Program-made: the position numbers and the translations under genes
The notes under the pieces: model-generated
What the model was told of the DNA's origin: nothing
The model's database searches: none
The model's input: the letters and a program-made list of their open reading frames with translations, nothing else
NCBI RefSeq assembly: GCF_003985155.1
Contig: NZ_ML133696.1
Span: 163,876-227,875, forward strand
Reading direction: 5' to 3'
Origin: Rhizobium vallis
GTDB lineage: Bacteria; Pseudomonadota; Alphaproteobacteria; Rhizobiales; Rhizobiaceae
DNA: 64,000 bases
Shown: positions 47,161 through 55,902 of the stretch, piece by piece
Layout: every line of letters starts with the position of its first letter
Numbering within the stretch: the stretch's first letter is position 1

Positions 47161-48285
47161 TTGTGGCTTGATGCTGCCGGTTTTAAAGGCCACATCGCTG
47201 CTGTGACAGAAGAAGACGTGGAACCGGCGGAAACGCAGCACGAAACGAGAAAGCAGCGGCCTGAAATCCGCTGGGGTGTCGTCGCGTCCGTTGTTGCCCA
47301 CATTCCGATCGTTGCTCTTCTCATTTTCGGGCTGCCGAAGATCGAGCCGAAGCCCCCCGAAGACGAGAGCGTCAAGGTGGAACTCGTTCAACCGCCAGAG
47401 GAAAAGAAGCCAGAGGAAAAGAAGCCGGAAGAGAAGAAGCCCGAGGAAAAGCCTCCCGTGCCGAAGCCGCCGGAAGAGGCCAAGAAGCAACCCCTTCCGC
47501 CGCCGCCACCACCTCCACCGCCACGCGCGCCTGAAAATAAGTCGTCAGCGCAAGCCAAGTCCGCGCCTATGCCAAGTCTGGCGCCCGTCTTCGAGTTCGG
47601 TGAGAAAGATAGCGGGCCTGCAAAATCGGCGGCGGGGAATTCTTCCCAAGGCGATGCAAAGCCTGCAACGGCAGCGCCGCAGCACGGTGCAAAGCCGGAA
47701 CAGGCGCCTGCAGAGGCTTCCGCAGAAAAGCCACGGGCCGAGACGCCGCCGGCAAAGCCGGTTCCAGATGACGTGCGGCTGCCCGAGGTTGCGACGGTCG
47801 ATGCCTTTTCCGAACGCAACGCGCCCCTTGCGGAAGCGACCGGCGAAGCCAAGACTGATATCGAGGTTGTAAAGCCACCGGCGCAAAAGCCTCCTGAACC
47901 GCCGAAGGCGGATGCTGCAAAGGACGATCTGCCTAAAGCCAAGACATTATTTTCGCAGACAGCCGACGATGATCCGGTGGCGAAAATAGCGATGAACGGT
48001 ATGTCGCGCGGCAAACGCGTCGCCCAGCTTTGCGGCAATGAGCTCCAGCAACAGCTTATTCACGATTCGCCCAGCTTTCAGCCGATTGTCGTGCCTACTT
48101 TCGGACTATCGCGCGGCACCGTTCTCGATATCAAAAGCGCGGCTTTCCGCACCGCCAAAGGCTGGTACCAAATTCGTTTCCGTTGTGAAGTTGATGAGGA
48201 TGCCACGAAAGTTGTCTCGTTTGCCCATGAGGCTGGCGGGTTGATCCCTCGCAGCCAATACTCAACCTATAGCATTCGCGAGTAG
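47161..48285 (+). CDS. DUF930 domain-containing TonB-like protein (second of pair)
   Basis: This 374-aa paralogue of the preceding gene has a cytoplasmic start, a helix (WGVVASVVAHIPIVALLIFGLP), then a PEEKK-type repeat tract and PPPPPPPPP run (about residues 78-122) as in TonB. A long Pro/Ala/Lys-rich linker follows, and the C-terminal DUF930 module contains AQLCGNELQQQL, KGWYQIRFRCEVDE and GGLIPRSQY. The start is uncertain: TTG at 47161 gives the listed form, and GTG at 47203 is possible. The extended charged spacer could cross the periplasm. No function is known. Confidence 0.78.
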   Translation: MWLDAAGFKGHIAAVTEEDVEPAETQHETRKQRPEIRWGVVASVVAHIPIVALLIFGLPKIEPKPPEDESVKVELVQPPEEKKPEEKKPEEKKPEEKPPVPKPPEEAKKQPLPPPPPPPPPRAPENKSSAQAKSAPMPSLAPVFEFGEKDSGPAKSAAGNSSQGDAKPATAAPQHGAKPEQAPAEASAEKPRAETPPAKPVPDDVRLPEVATVDAFSERNAPLAEATGEAKTDIEVVKPPAQKPPEPPKADAAKDDLPKAKTLFSQTADDDPVAKIAMNGMSRGKRVAQLCGNELQQQLIHDSPSFQPIVVPTFGLSRGTVLDIKSAAFRTAKGWYQIRFRCEVDEDATKVVSFAHEAGGLIPRSQYSTYSIRE

Positions 48286-48390
48286 TTAACGTGATCCGCA
48301 GCCGCATTTCCCTGGAACCAGCCAGGCGCAAGGAAGCGCTCCTATCGTTTCCCTATGGCCGTGATGATACGGTGAATAGGGGACAATGAT

Positions 48391-48552
48391 ATGTCGAACG
48401 AGATTGAGCGTTTTCTTGAGCGTCAGGACGAAGCCGTCAGCGCCCTGTTCCTGGAAAATAAAGGCGACGAGCTGACCGATATTCTGGTGGCGGCACTGGA
48501 AGAAGCTTTTGAGATCCTTCTCGAAGCTGCGCCCGCCGAAACGTTTCATTGA
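48391..48552 (+). CDS. Small acidic protein of 53 aa, unknown
   Basis: A short open frame begins MSNEIERFLERQDEAVSALF and ends APAETFH. It has a GGGGAC site six bases before the ATG and is rich in Glu and Leu, consistent with one or two helices, with no signal peptide or transmembrane segment. Its stop overlaps the start codon (TTG) of the aminoglycoside phosphotransferase-like gene, so the two are likely translated together. No family is recognised. The overlap and ribosome site are the main evidence that it is real. Confidence 0.6.
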   Translation: MSNEIERFLERQDEAVSALFLENKGDELTDILVAALEEAFEILLEAAPAETFH

Positions 48553-49334
48553 TAATCTCCGAGAGATTGCCTGCTGAGCTTGCGGCACGCCTGTCCGGTT
48601 ACCGGATGGAGCAGGATGCGATCGGCCGGTCGACGGCAAGCGTCTTCCGGCTGGAAGGCGAGGGCCTGCCGGCGCTTTATCTGAAGGTCGAGGAGGCAGG
48701 TCCATTCGGCGAGCTTGCCGATGAAGCGGCGCGGCTCGGCTGGCTCAAGGCCGCCGGTCTGCCATGCCCCGATGTGATCGCGCGGGAAAGCGACGGCGAG
48801 CGCAACTGGCTGCTGATTGGCGCGCTGCCGGGGACCAATCTTGCCAATGCATCGGTGCTGACGCCCCTTGCGCGCGTCGAACTGTTGGCGGCAGCACTTC
48901 TCGACCTCCATCGTCTGCCGATCTCCTCCTGTCCCTTCGATCATCGTCTGGAAAAGCGCCTGCCGGTCGCCAAGGCGCGGATGGAGGCGGGGATCGTCGA
49001 TGAGGAGGATTTCGATGCGGCCAGGCTTGGAAAAAGCGCTGCCGAACTCTTCGCAGAACTCGAGAGCCTGAGGCCTGGTGGCGAGGATCTCGTCGTTTCA
49101 CATGGTGATGCCTGCCTGCCGAATTTCATCGCTTCCGACGGCCGGTTCTCCGGCTATATCGATTGTAGCCGTCTCGGTGTCGCCGACCGCTATCAGGATA
49201 TCGCGCTCGCCTGCCGCAGCATCGCCCACAATTTCGGCGAGGCGCTGGTGCTGCCTTTCCTCATTCGCTATGGCTTGCCGGCGCCGGATCAGGCAAGGCT
49301 CGATTACTACCGGTTGCTCGACGAGTTTTTCTAG
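48549..49334 (+). CDS. APH(3')-II-like aminoglycoside O-phosphotransferase
   Basis: This 261-aa kinase is clearly related to APH(3') neomycin/kanamycin phosphotransferases. It shares GEDLVVSHGDACLPNF (catalytic Asp and Asn), FSGYIDCSRLGVADRYQDIAL (metal-binding Asp), the CPFDH segment and the terminal YYRLLDEFF. All catalytic residues look intact. The TTG at 48549 is needed for the N-terminal part that aligns with the family; an ATG at 48606 would truncate it. It overlaps a 53-aa small gene. There is no transposon or integron nearby, so this is an intrinsic chromosomal gene. Actual resistance and the native substrate are untested. Confidence 0.88.
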   Translation: MIISERLPAELAARLSGYRMEQDAIGRSTASVFRLEGEGLPALYLKVEEAGPFGELADEAARLGWLKAAGLPCPDVIARESDGERNWLLIGALPGTNLANASVLTPLARVELLAAALLDLHRLPISSCPFDHRLEKRLPVAKARMEAGIVDEEDFDAARLGKSAAELFAELESLRPGGEDLVVSHGDACLPNFIASDGRFSGYIDCSRLGVADRYQDIALACRSIAHNFGEALVLPFLIRYGLPAPDQARLDYYRLLDEFF

Positions 49335-49404
49335 GCGGCCGAGGTAGTTGCGTCCGATCCGTCCGGCTGGCAGACTTGCCGGCAATCAGGCCCGTGGACG
49401 AAAA

Positions 49405-50211
49405 ATGCAGAAAAACCAGTTCAGGATGCTGCGCTCGGCGCTGGCGGGCGTCGAGGCGGTGGAGGCGGAAACGCATCACAGCTTCGCGCGCCACACACAT
49501 GAGCAGTTCGGTATCGGGCTGATCTTTGCCGGTGCGCAGAAATCGCTGAGCGGGCGCGGCATGGTGGAGGCCGAGGCGGGCGATATCATCACGGTCAATC
49601 CGAATGAGGTGCATGACGGGATGCCGATCGGCGAGGGACGCTCGTGGCGCATTCTCTATTTCGATCCCGCTATCGTCACCAGTCTTTCCGGAGAGTGCAG
49701 GGCGGGCGGGGCAGGGCGATCGGAAATCCCGCATCCTGTCATCCGCAATGCCGCGATCGCCGTCCGCTTTCAAACGCTGTTTCGCGCGGTGACCGACGAT
49801 CAGGCAATGGATGGGCTGCTGCGCGAGGAACTGTTGCTGCAACTCGTCGTCGATGTCATGCGGGAGCGTAGGGTGAGTGAGGAGCGGCCGGCGGTGCCGG
49901 CATCCATCCGAGCGGCACGGGATCTGATCGACGACGATCCGCTTGCCTCCGTCTCGCTCGCCGATCTCTCCAGGGAAAGCGGGCTCAGCCGTTTCCAGGT
50001 ACTGCGCGGTTTCGCCAGGGCGACCGGCCTGACGCCGCATGCCTATCTCGTGCAGGCCCGCATCCACATGGCACGTCGGCTGATCGCTGCCGGTACGCCG
50101 CTTGCGGAAGCAGCCTTTGCTAGCGGCTTTGCCGATCAGAGCCATATGACGCGCGTCTTCGTGCGCAAATACGGCCTGTCGCCGAGCCTCTATGCAGGCG
50201 GTTTTCTCTGA
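49405..50211 (+). CDS. AraC family transcriptional regulator
   Basis: This 268-aa regulator has an N-terminal cupin-like AraC-binding domain (HHSFARHTHEQFGIGLIFAG) and a C-terminal double helix-turn-helix (SLADLSRESGLSRFQVLRGFARATG and EAAFASGFADQSHMTRVFVRKYG). It lies upstream of the EamA exporter and the B3/4 gene on the same strand. Similar trios control amino acid or drug export in relatives, so it is probably their activator. The ATG at 49405 is preferred to a TTG at 49348. Confidence 0.92.
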   Translation: MQKNQFRMLRSALAGVEAVEAETHHSFARHTHEQFGIGLIFAGAQKSLSGRGMVEAEAGDIITVNPNEVHDGMPIGEGRSWRILYFDPAIVTSLSGECRAGGAGRSEIPHPVIRNAAIAVRFQTLFRAVTDDQAMDGLLREELLLQLVVDVMRERRVSEERPAVPASIRAARDLIDDDPLASVSLADLSRESGLSRFQVLRGFARATGLTPHAYLVQARIHMARRLIAAGTPLAEAAFASGFADQSHMTRVFVRKYGLSPSLYAGGFL

Positions 50212-50295
50212 ACAACGCAAAGGCGCCTGCAATTTCGTTCAAGACCTCTGACTGCCTTCTGCTGTTTCTTCGGCGCTTCCAACAGGAGAGGCGGA

Positions 50296-51195
50296 ATGTC
50301 GAGACAGGTTCAAGGGTATTTCTATCTGGCGCTGGCCATGCTGACTGTGGGAAGTACGGTCATAGCAAGCAAGCTCATCGCATCGGGCCTGCCGCCGTTC
50401 AGCGCCACCGCATTGCGCTTCGCCATCGCCTTTCCTGTCTTTCTGGTGCTGATGCGGGCGACCGGAGCGCGGCTGCCGAAGCTCTCACGCAATGACCGCC
50501 TCATCCTCGTCATTCAGGCAGGCGCCGGCAGCGTCGGTTATACGACGCTTTTGATTTCCGGCCTCAGCCTGACCTCGGCGGCGGATGCCGGCGTCATCAT
50601 CGGCACGCTGCCGGTGGTGTCGGCGGTCATTTCCATTCTGCTGCTTCGCGAACGGCCACAGCGCGCCTTGCTTGTTGCCATAGGCTTTGCGACGGCCGGG
50701 GTGCTTTCGATCGCCTTTACGCCGAATGCGGCCGGCGGGTCGCTGTTCGGCAATGCGCTGATTTTCCTGGCGGTCGTCTGCGAGGGACTGTTCATCCTCC
50801 TGAACAAGCGGCTGAAGACGGAGATTGCGCCGCTTTGCCAATCGACACTGATGACCGGCATCGGCTTGGTCGTTTCGATCATCCCGGCGATTTTCGAGGC
50901 GCCTCTCGCACATGGCCTTTCCGCAAGCGCCATCGCTGCCGTCGTCTACTATGCGCTGGTGCCGACCGTCGGCGGTTTCCTGCTCTGGTATGCGGGCGCG
51001 GAGCGGGTGAGTGGAACGGAAGCCTCGCTCTTCACAGCACTTGCCCCAGTTTGCGCCGTCATGCTCGCCTCCGTCATTCTCGGTGAGCCTGTCGGGCTTA
51101 ACCAGATCGCCGGCATTGCCTGCGTGCTGGCGGCGGTGCTGGGGCTTGCCTTGGCCGGGAGCCGTATCGCAACGAAGATCGCCGGAGGGAGATAG
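50296..51195 (+). CDS. EamA/DMT superfamily exporter
   Basis: This 299-aa drug/metabolite transporter has ten predicted helices formed by two EamA repeats (residues about 8-135 and 150-290). Sequences such as LTVGSTVIASKLIASGLPP and ETEASLFTALAPVCAVMLA-like helices are typical (the latter reads GTEASLFTALAPVCAV here). It exports small metabolites, often amino acids. AGGAGAGGCGG precedes the ATG. It is three bases from the next gene and likely shares a transcript with it under the AraC regulator. Confidence 0.92.
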   Translation: MSRQVQGYFYLALAMLTVGSTVIASKLIASGLPPFSATALRFAIAFPVFLVLMRATGARLPKLSRNDRLILVIQAGAGSVGYTTLLISGLSLTSAADAGVIIGTLPVVSAVISILLLRERPQRALLVAIGFATAGVLSIAFTPNAAGGSLFGNALIFLAVVCEGLFILLNKRLKTEIAPLCQSTLMTGIGLVVSIIPAIFEAPLAHGLSASAIAAVVYYALVPTVGGFLLWYAGAERVSGTEASLFTALAPVCAVMLASVILGEPVGLNQIAGIACVLAAVLGLALAGSRIATKIAGGR

Positions 51196-51198
51196 GCC

Positions 51199-51897
51199 AT
51201 GCAGTTCAGCCATTCCGATGCCATATGGCAGACCTTTCCGGAGCTTCGCGCCGGCGCGCTCCACGCCGAAGGGATCCACGCGGCGGCAGACGTCGAGGCG
51301 TCGATCGCAAGCTTCAGCGCGATCGCCGGGGCCAGGCTCGCCCGAGCGCCGGAAGGAGAATTCCCCGAGATCCAGGCCTGGCGACGCGGCTTTTCCCGCA
51401 TGGGCCTGAGGCCGACGCAATATCGCTCTGCATCCGAAGCTCTGCTGCGCCGCTTCCGCCAGGAACAGGTGCTGCCGCGTCTGCATCCACTCGTCGATCT
51501 CTGCAATGCGATTTCGCTCGCCTTCGCGATTCCGATTGCCGTCTTCGACACGGAAAAGATTGCGGGCGATCTCGAAGTGCGGCGGGCAACGGGGCATGAA
51601 ACCTATCTGACCTTCGGCGGCGAGATCGAATATCCCGAGCCGGACGAGGTGATCTTTGCCGATAACGAGGGGAGAGCGCATGCGCGGCGCTGGACGAACC
51701 GGCAGAGCGGGCTTTCGGCGGTGCGGGAGACAACGCGCTCGGTGCTGATCGTCGCCGAGGCCCTGCATACCTCCGCCGGCGAGGATATCGCCAGGCTGGT
51801 CGCGACGGTCGCCGATGCGCTCGTGCGACACTGGCTGGTCGCGCCGAAGACGGCGATGCTCACCTCGATTTCCCAGCGTTTCGAATTCCAGGGCTGA
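51199..51897 (+). CDS. B3/B4 tRNA-binding domain protein
   Basis: This 232-aa protein consists of the B3/4 domain found in the beta subunit of phenylalanyl-tRNA synthetase, here free-standing. Such proteins are thought to edit mischarged tRNA or bind amino acids; segments like RRGFSRMGLRPTQYRSASEALLRRF and HPLVDLCNAISLAF are typical. It starts three bases after the DMT exporter stop, with GGAGGGAGA upstream, so it is co-translated. Together the pair may deal with an unwanted amino acid by export plus proofreading; this is inference. Confidence 0.88.
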   Translation: MQFSHSDAIWQTFPELRAGALHAEGIHAAADVEASIASFSAIAGARLARAPEGEFPEIQAWRRGFSRMGLRPTQYRSASEALLRRFRQEQVLPRLHPLVDLCNAISLAFAIPIAVFDTEKIAGDLEVRRATGHETYLTFGGEIEYPEPDEVIFADNEGRAHARRWTNRQSGLSAVRETTRSVLIVAEALHTSAGEDIARLVATVADALVRHWLVAPKTAMLTSISQRFEFQG

Positions 51898-51980
51898 GGG
51901 AGGGAAGGTGGTGTTCGAGGCTTGGGCCGGCGGCATGGCCGCCCTATGTCAGTGGGATCGATATCTTCTGGAGAAGAACC

Positions 51981-52379
51981 ATGCTGGACAAGTCGATCAA
52001 GATTCCGGGGCCGGACCATCCGATTTCCATCGAGCACAATCCCTCCCGCGTCGTTGTCACCGTTGGCGGCAAGAGGATTGCCGATAGCCACAATGCGCTG
52101 ACGCTGCGTGAGGCCTCCTATCCGCCGGTGCAGTATATTCCGCGCCGGGACGTGGACATGTCACTGCTTCGGCGCACCGAGCACAGCAGCCATTGCCCCT
52201 ACAAGGGCGATGCCTCCTATTACAGCATCGTCCCGGGCGGCGAGCGCTCCGAGAATGCCGTCTGGACCTATGAGGCGCCGAATGCAGCCGTCAGCAGCAT
52301 CAAGGACCATCTCGCCTTCTATCCCGACCGCGTCGACGGCATCGAGGAAATGGCTTCGCCGGAGGCCGGCAGCTTCTGA
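51981..52379 (+). CDS. DUF427 domain-containing protein
   Basis: This 132-aa protein has the DUF427 pattern: SRVVVTVGGKRIADSHNALTL, YIPRRDVDMSLL, THCPYKG-like SHCPYKGDASYYSI, WTYEAPN and IKDHLAFYPDRVDG. No enzymatic activity is established for the family. GGAGAAG lies upstream of the ATG. It follows the B3/4 gene by 83 bp on the same strand and may be co-transcribed. Confidence 0.9.
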   Translation: MLDKSIKIPGPDHPISIEHNPSRVVVTVGGKRIADSHNALTLREASYPPVQYIPRRDVDMSLLRRTEHSSHCPYKGDASYYSIVPGGERSENAVWTYEAPNAAVSSIKDHLAFYPDRVDGIEEMASPEAGSF

Positions 52380-52455
52380 CGATCCGGCCCGAAATCCGAT
52401 CTGGCGGAACATGTCGCCCACCGGGCCGTTAGCAGCATAATCGATGGAGCATGCT

Positions 52456-52689
52456 GTGCCGAAATTCTACTTCCGGCTTTTCGATCGCGACGGCGCCGGG
52501 GCGACCGAGATGGGACATGATTTTGCGTCCGTCGAGGCGGCGATGGCGGAGGCGCGGCGCGTGCTTGCCGAGATGGCTGCGGAGGGGTTGCCGGCGGCGC
52601 CTCTCAACATGTTTTCGGTGGAACTTTTCGATGAAAGCCGCAAGCCTGTCACGGAAATCCGACTGATCCTCGAAGAAATTAGCAGGTAG
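52456..52689 (+). CDS. DUF6894-type small protein
   Basis: This 77-aa protein (PKFYFRLFDRDG start) resembles the small rhizobial DUF6894 family, with FYFRLFDRDGAGATEMGHDF and a helical AMAEARRVLAEMA stretch. The function is unknown. GTG at 52456 has GGAG six bases upstream and gives the usual family beginning, so it is preferred over the ATG at 52444, which overlaps that site. A frame from about 52687 to 52824 after it ends VDWGRLQEIAEFGPAYLS and might be a gene fragment. Confidence 0.72.
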   Translation: MPKFYFRLFDRDGAGATEMGHDFASVEAAMAEARRVLAEMAAEGLPAAPLNMFSVELFDESRKPVTEIRLILEEISR

Positions 52690-52955
52690 CCACAGTTCGG
52701 CATTCTATTTCGCGAAATGCCTGTGCTGTCGGCGGCGGACGATCACCATCGTCGACTGGGGGCGCCTGCAGGAAATCGCCGAGTTCGGTCCTGCCTATCT
52801 CAGCATCTCCAAGGTGCCGCGTTAGGGGATTGCACAATCCGGTGATCTCGGCTCGTTGCAATTGACAAACCGGCCGTCAGAGCAGAACACCGTTCCGACA
52901 TCGACTAGAACCTCATGAAGGCCGCAACCCGCATCCTCGGCCGGTGATAATCCCA

Positions 52956-54176
52956 ATGGACATAGCCCAGAACCCGGGGAGCGTTCTTCGCCATCCCGGC
53001 TACCTGAACTTCGCCGCCTCCCGCGTCTTTTCCTCGCTCTCCTTCCAATCCGTCGCTATCGCTATGGGGTGGATGATCTACGACCAGACGCACAGCGCCT
53101 TGGCGCTCGGCCTGGTAGGCTTCTGCCAGTTCCTGCCGATGGCGGTGCTGACCTTCGTCGTTGGCCATGTCGCCGACCGGTTCGACCGGCGGCGCATCGG
53201 CCTTGCGTGCCAGTTGATCGAGGCGGTGACGGCTCTGGTGCTGGCGGTTGCCACCTGGCAGCAATGGCTGACGCCGGCCGGCATTCTTGCCGCCGTGACG
53301 GTGCTCGGCGCCGTCGTCGCCTTCGAACGGCCGACGATGGCGGCACTGCTGCCGAACATCGTGCCCGCCTCGATGCTGCAGAAGGCGGTCGCCACCTCCA
53401 CGTCGATGATGCAGACGGCGCTGATCATCGGCCCCTCGCTCGGCGGCCTGCTCTACGGCCTGAACCCTGTCGCGCCGTTTGCGATGGCAGCGCTGCTCTT
53501 TGCCGCCGCGAGCTTCAACGTCATCTCGATCCGCATGCAATGGAGCCCTGCCAAGCGCGAGCCGGTGACGCTCACCTCCGTCTTTGCCGGCGTCTCCTTC
53601 ATCCGCAGCCGGCCGGTCATGCTGGGCACGATCTCGCTCGATCTCTTCGCAGTGCTGCTCGGCGGCGCTACCGCGCTGCTGCCGATGTTTGCCAGGGATA
53701 TCCTGCATGCCGGCCCCTGGGGGCTAGGCCTTCTGCGCGCCGCACCGGCGATCGGCGCGCTCGCCATGTCAATCGTGCTTGCCCGCCGGCCGCTCGAGAC
53801 CCATGTCGGGCGCAAGATGCTTGCCGCCGTCGCCGTGTTCGGCGTCGCCACCATCGTCTTTTCGCTTTCCACCAATATCGCGCTTTCCGTCGCGGCACTG
53901 CTTGTCGTCGGGGCGTCGGATACTGTGAGCGTCGTCGTGCGCAGCTCGCTGGTGCAGCTTCTGACGCCGGACGAGATGCGCGGCCGCGTCAGCGCTGTGA
54001 ATTCGCTGTTCATCGGCACTTCCAACCAGCTCGGCGAGTTCGAATCCGGGATGATGGCGGCAGCGCTCGGGCCTGTTGCCACCGGCATCGTCGGCGGGCT
54101 CGGGACGATCGTCGTCGTGCTCTTATGGATGCGGCTCTTTCCCGATCTCGCCAGGGTGAAGACGCTGCAGGGCTGA
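52956..54176 (+). CDS. MFS exporter (EntS-like MFS_3 family)
   Basis: This 406-aa major facilitator has 12 helices. The N-terminus LRHPGYLNFAASRVFSSLSFQ and loop GHVADRFDRRRIGLACQL are typical of the EntS/siderophore-exporter-like MFS_3 group. A long C-terminal LVRSSLVQLLTPDEMRGRVSAVNSLFIGTSN-type segment is also present (here VVRSSLVQLLTPDEMRGRVS). The substrate is unknown and there is no siderophore gene beside it. The ATG at 52956 is preferred to a GTG at 52944. Confidence 0.9.
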   Translation: MDIAQNPGSVLRHPGYLNFAASRVFSSLSFQSVAIAMGWMIYDQTHSALALGLVGFCQFLPMAVLTFVVGHVADRFDRRRIGLACQLIEAVTALVLAVATWQQWLTPAGILAAVTVLGAVVAFERPTMAALLPNIVPASMLQKAVATSTSMMQTALIIGPSLGGLLYGLNPVAPFAMAALLFAAASFNVISIRMQWSPAKREPVTLTSVFAGVSFIRSRPVMLGTISLDLFAVLLGGATALLPMFARDILHAGPWGLGLLRAAPAIGALAMSIVLARRPLETHVGRKMLAAVAVFGVATIVFSLSTNIALSVAALLVVGASDTVSVVVRSSLVQLLTPDEMRGRVSAVNSLFIGTSNQLGEFESGMMAAALGPVATGIVGGLGTIVVVLLWMRLFPDLARVKTLQG

Positions 54177-54234
54177 TGCATGTCGCCCAGAACTGCGCGG
54201 CAGTTCCGGGATAACGACATGCACGTCTGCGGAC

Positions 54235-55254
54235 TTATCCCTCGCGGTAGTAGTAGCTGTAGCCGTTCAGCGCCGGCGCGCCGCCGAGATGGGCGTAGAG
54301 GACCTTCGACCCCTCTGGGAAAAAGCCTTTGCGGGTCAGATCTATCATGCCCTGCATGGATTTTCCCTCATAGACGGGGTCCGTGATCATGGCTTCGGTG
54401 CGGGCGGCAAGGCGGATCGCCTCGTTGGTTTCCTCGGACGGCACGCCATAGGCCGGATAGGCGTAATCGGGATTGATGACGATTTCGTCGTCTCGGATGG
54501 TGCGACCGAGCTCGACCAATTCTGCAGTATTGTCGACGATGTGACGGACCTGTGCGCGCGTCTGATCGAGCGTGCCCGAAGCATCGATGCCGATCACCCG
54601 GTCGGCACGGTTCTGCGCCGCGAAGCCGACGATCATGCCGCCTTGTGTCGATCCCGTGACGACGCAGACGATGATGTAATCGAATTTGAAGCCGAGCGCT
54701 TCTTCCTGCATCGCGACCTCTTCGGCAAAACCGATATAGCCGAGGGCGCCATATTTGTGCACCGAGGCGCCTGCGGGGATCGGATAGGGCTTGCCGCCCG
54801 CATCCTTCACCGACTGGATGGCATCCTCCCAGCTCTTGCGGATGCCGATGTCGAAACCGTCATCGACAAGGCGGCTGTCGGCGCCCATCAGCCGCGTCAT
54901 CAGGATGTTGCCGACACGATCGTAGACGGCGTCGTAATGCGGGACCCATTTCTCCTGGATCACCACGCATTTCATGCCGATCTTGGCGGCTGTTGCGGCG
55001 ACCATGCGGGTATGGTTGGACTGTACGCCGCCGATCGAAACCAGTGTATCGGCGCCAGAGGCGATCGCATCCGGCACGATATATTCGAGCTTTCTGAGCT
55101 TGTTTCCGCCCATGGCGAGACCCGAATTGCAGTCGTCGCGCTTGGCGTAGATCTGCACCTTTCCGCCGAGCGCCTGCGTCAATCTCGGAAGATGTTCGAT
55201 TGGCGTCGGACCGAAGGTGAGGGGGTAGCGTTCGAATTTTTCGAGAAGAGACAT
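54235..55254 (-). CDS. acdS: 1-aminocyclopropane-1-carboxylate deaminase
   Basis: This 339-aa PLP enzyme splits ACC, the ethylene precursor made by plants, into 2-oxobutyrate and ammonia, lowering ethylene at the root. It has the PLP lysine in GLAMGGNKLRKLEY, SIGGVQSNHTRM, the VTGSTQGGMIVGF loop and the C-terminal VLYAHLGGAPALNGYS. It resembles rhizobial AcdS rather than D-cysteine desulfhydrase. The ATG at 55254 gives MSLLEKFERYPLTFGPTPIEHL, the standard start. It is divergent from an Lrp-family gene at 55409, the expected AcdR regulator. Confidence 0.95.
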   Translation of the reverse strand: MSLLEKFERYPLTFGPTPIEHLPRLTQALGGKVQIYAKRDDCNSGLAMGGNKLRKLEYIVPDAIASGADTLVSIGGVQSNHTRMVAATAAKIGMKCVVIQEKWVPHYDAVYDRVGNILMTRLMGADSRLVDDGFDIGIRKSWEDAIQSVKDAGGKPYPIPAGASVHKYGALGYIGFAEEVAMQEEALGFKFDYIIVCVVTGSTQGGMIVGFAAQNRADRVIGIDASGTLDQTRAQVRHIVDNTAELVELGRTIRDDEIVINPDYAYPAYGVPSEETNEAIRLAARTEAMITDPVYEGKSMQGMIDLTRKGFFPEGSKVLYAHLGGAPALNGYSYYYREG

Positions 55255-55408
55255 GGCAGGGCTCCGTGATGGCATGGTTGCGGATCGTAGGACAAACCCT
55301 CTGAAAGGTGCTCTCTATTTTTCGGGGCATTCTTTTACTTCTGCGAAATTTCCCATATTCTTCTGAAATGAAGCGCAATAAATTTTGTAACATACGGAAG
55401 ATTCTTTC

Positions 55409-55870
55409 ATGGAGCCGCTGGACCGGATCGACATCAAGATTTTGCGAGCCTTGCAGGCCGAAGGCCGACTGACGAATGCCGAGCTTGCGGAGCGCGTCAG
55501 CGTCAGCCCCGCCACCTGTCATCGCCGCACGCAGCGGCTGTTCGACGAGGGTTACATCACCGGCGTCAGGGCGGAAGTCGCGCCTGCCTCGGTCGGCCTC
55601 GGAGCGCTTGTGATGGTCGGCGTGGTGCTCGATCGCTCGACGCCGGAGAGTTTCGCGGCCTTTGAAAGTGCCGTGCTCGAATTGAAGGATGTCCTCGACT
55701 GCAATCTGGTCGCCGGCGATTTCGACTACCTGCTGAAGATCAGGGTCCGCGACATGGCTGATTTCAACAAGCTGCATGGGCAAAAGCTGATAGCGCTCCC
55801 CGGTGTCCGGCAGACCCGCACATTTTTCGTCATGAAGGAGGTCAAGGAGAATGCACGCCTGCCGTTCTGA
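55409..55870 (+). CDS. acdR: Lrp/AsnC family regulator of acdS (AcdR-like)
   Basis: This 153-aa Lrp-type protein has an N-terminal helix-turn-helix (LTNAELAERVSVSPATCHRRTQRLFDEGYI) and a RAM ligand domain. Divergent placement from acdS, as for the characterised acdR/acdB control of acdS in other bacteria, strongly suggests that it regulates ACC deaminase. The shared 154-bp intergenic region is A/T-rich and should hold both promoters and the Lrp sites. The symbol is given by context and family. Confidence 0.88.
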   Translation: MEPLDRIDIKILRALQAEGRLTNAELAERVSVSPATCHRRTQRLFDEGYITGVRAEVAPASVGLGALVMVGVVLDRSTPESFAAFESAVLELKDVLDCNLVAGDFDYLLKIRVRDMADFNKLHGQKLIALPGVRQTRTFFVMKEVKENARLPF

Positions 55871-55902
55871 TGGCACCTTTGCCTCGTTGAAAGCTGTGTC
55901 TC

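Noticed and set aside
52690..52824. Open frame ending VDWGRLQEIAEFGPAYLS
   Set aside because: There is no start codon or ribosome site and no family; it may be a fragment, so it is only mentioned with the neighbouring gene.
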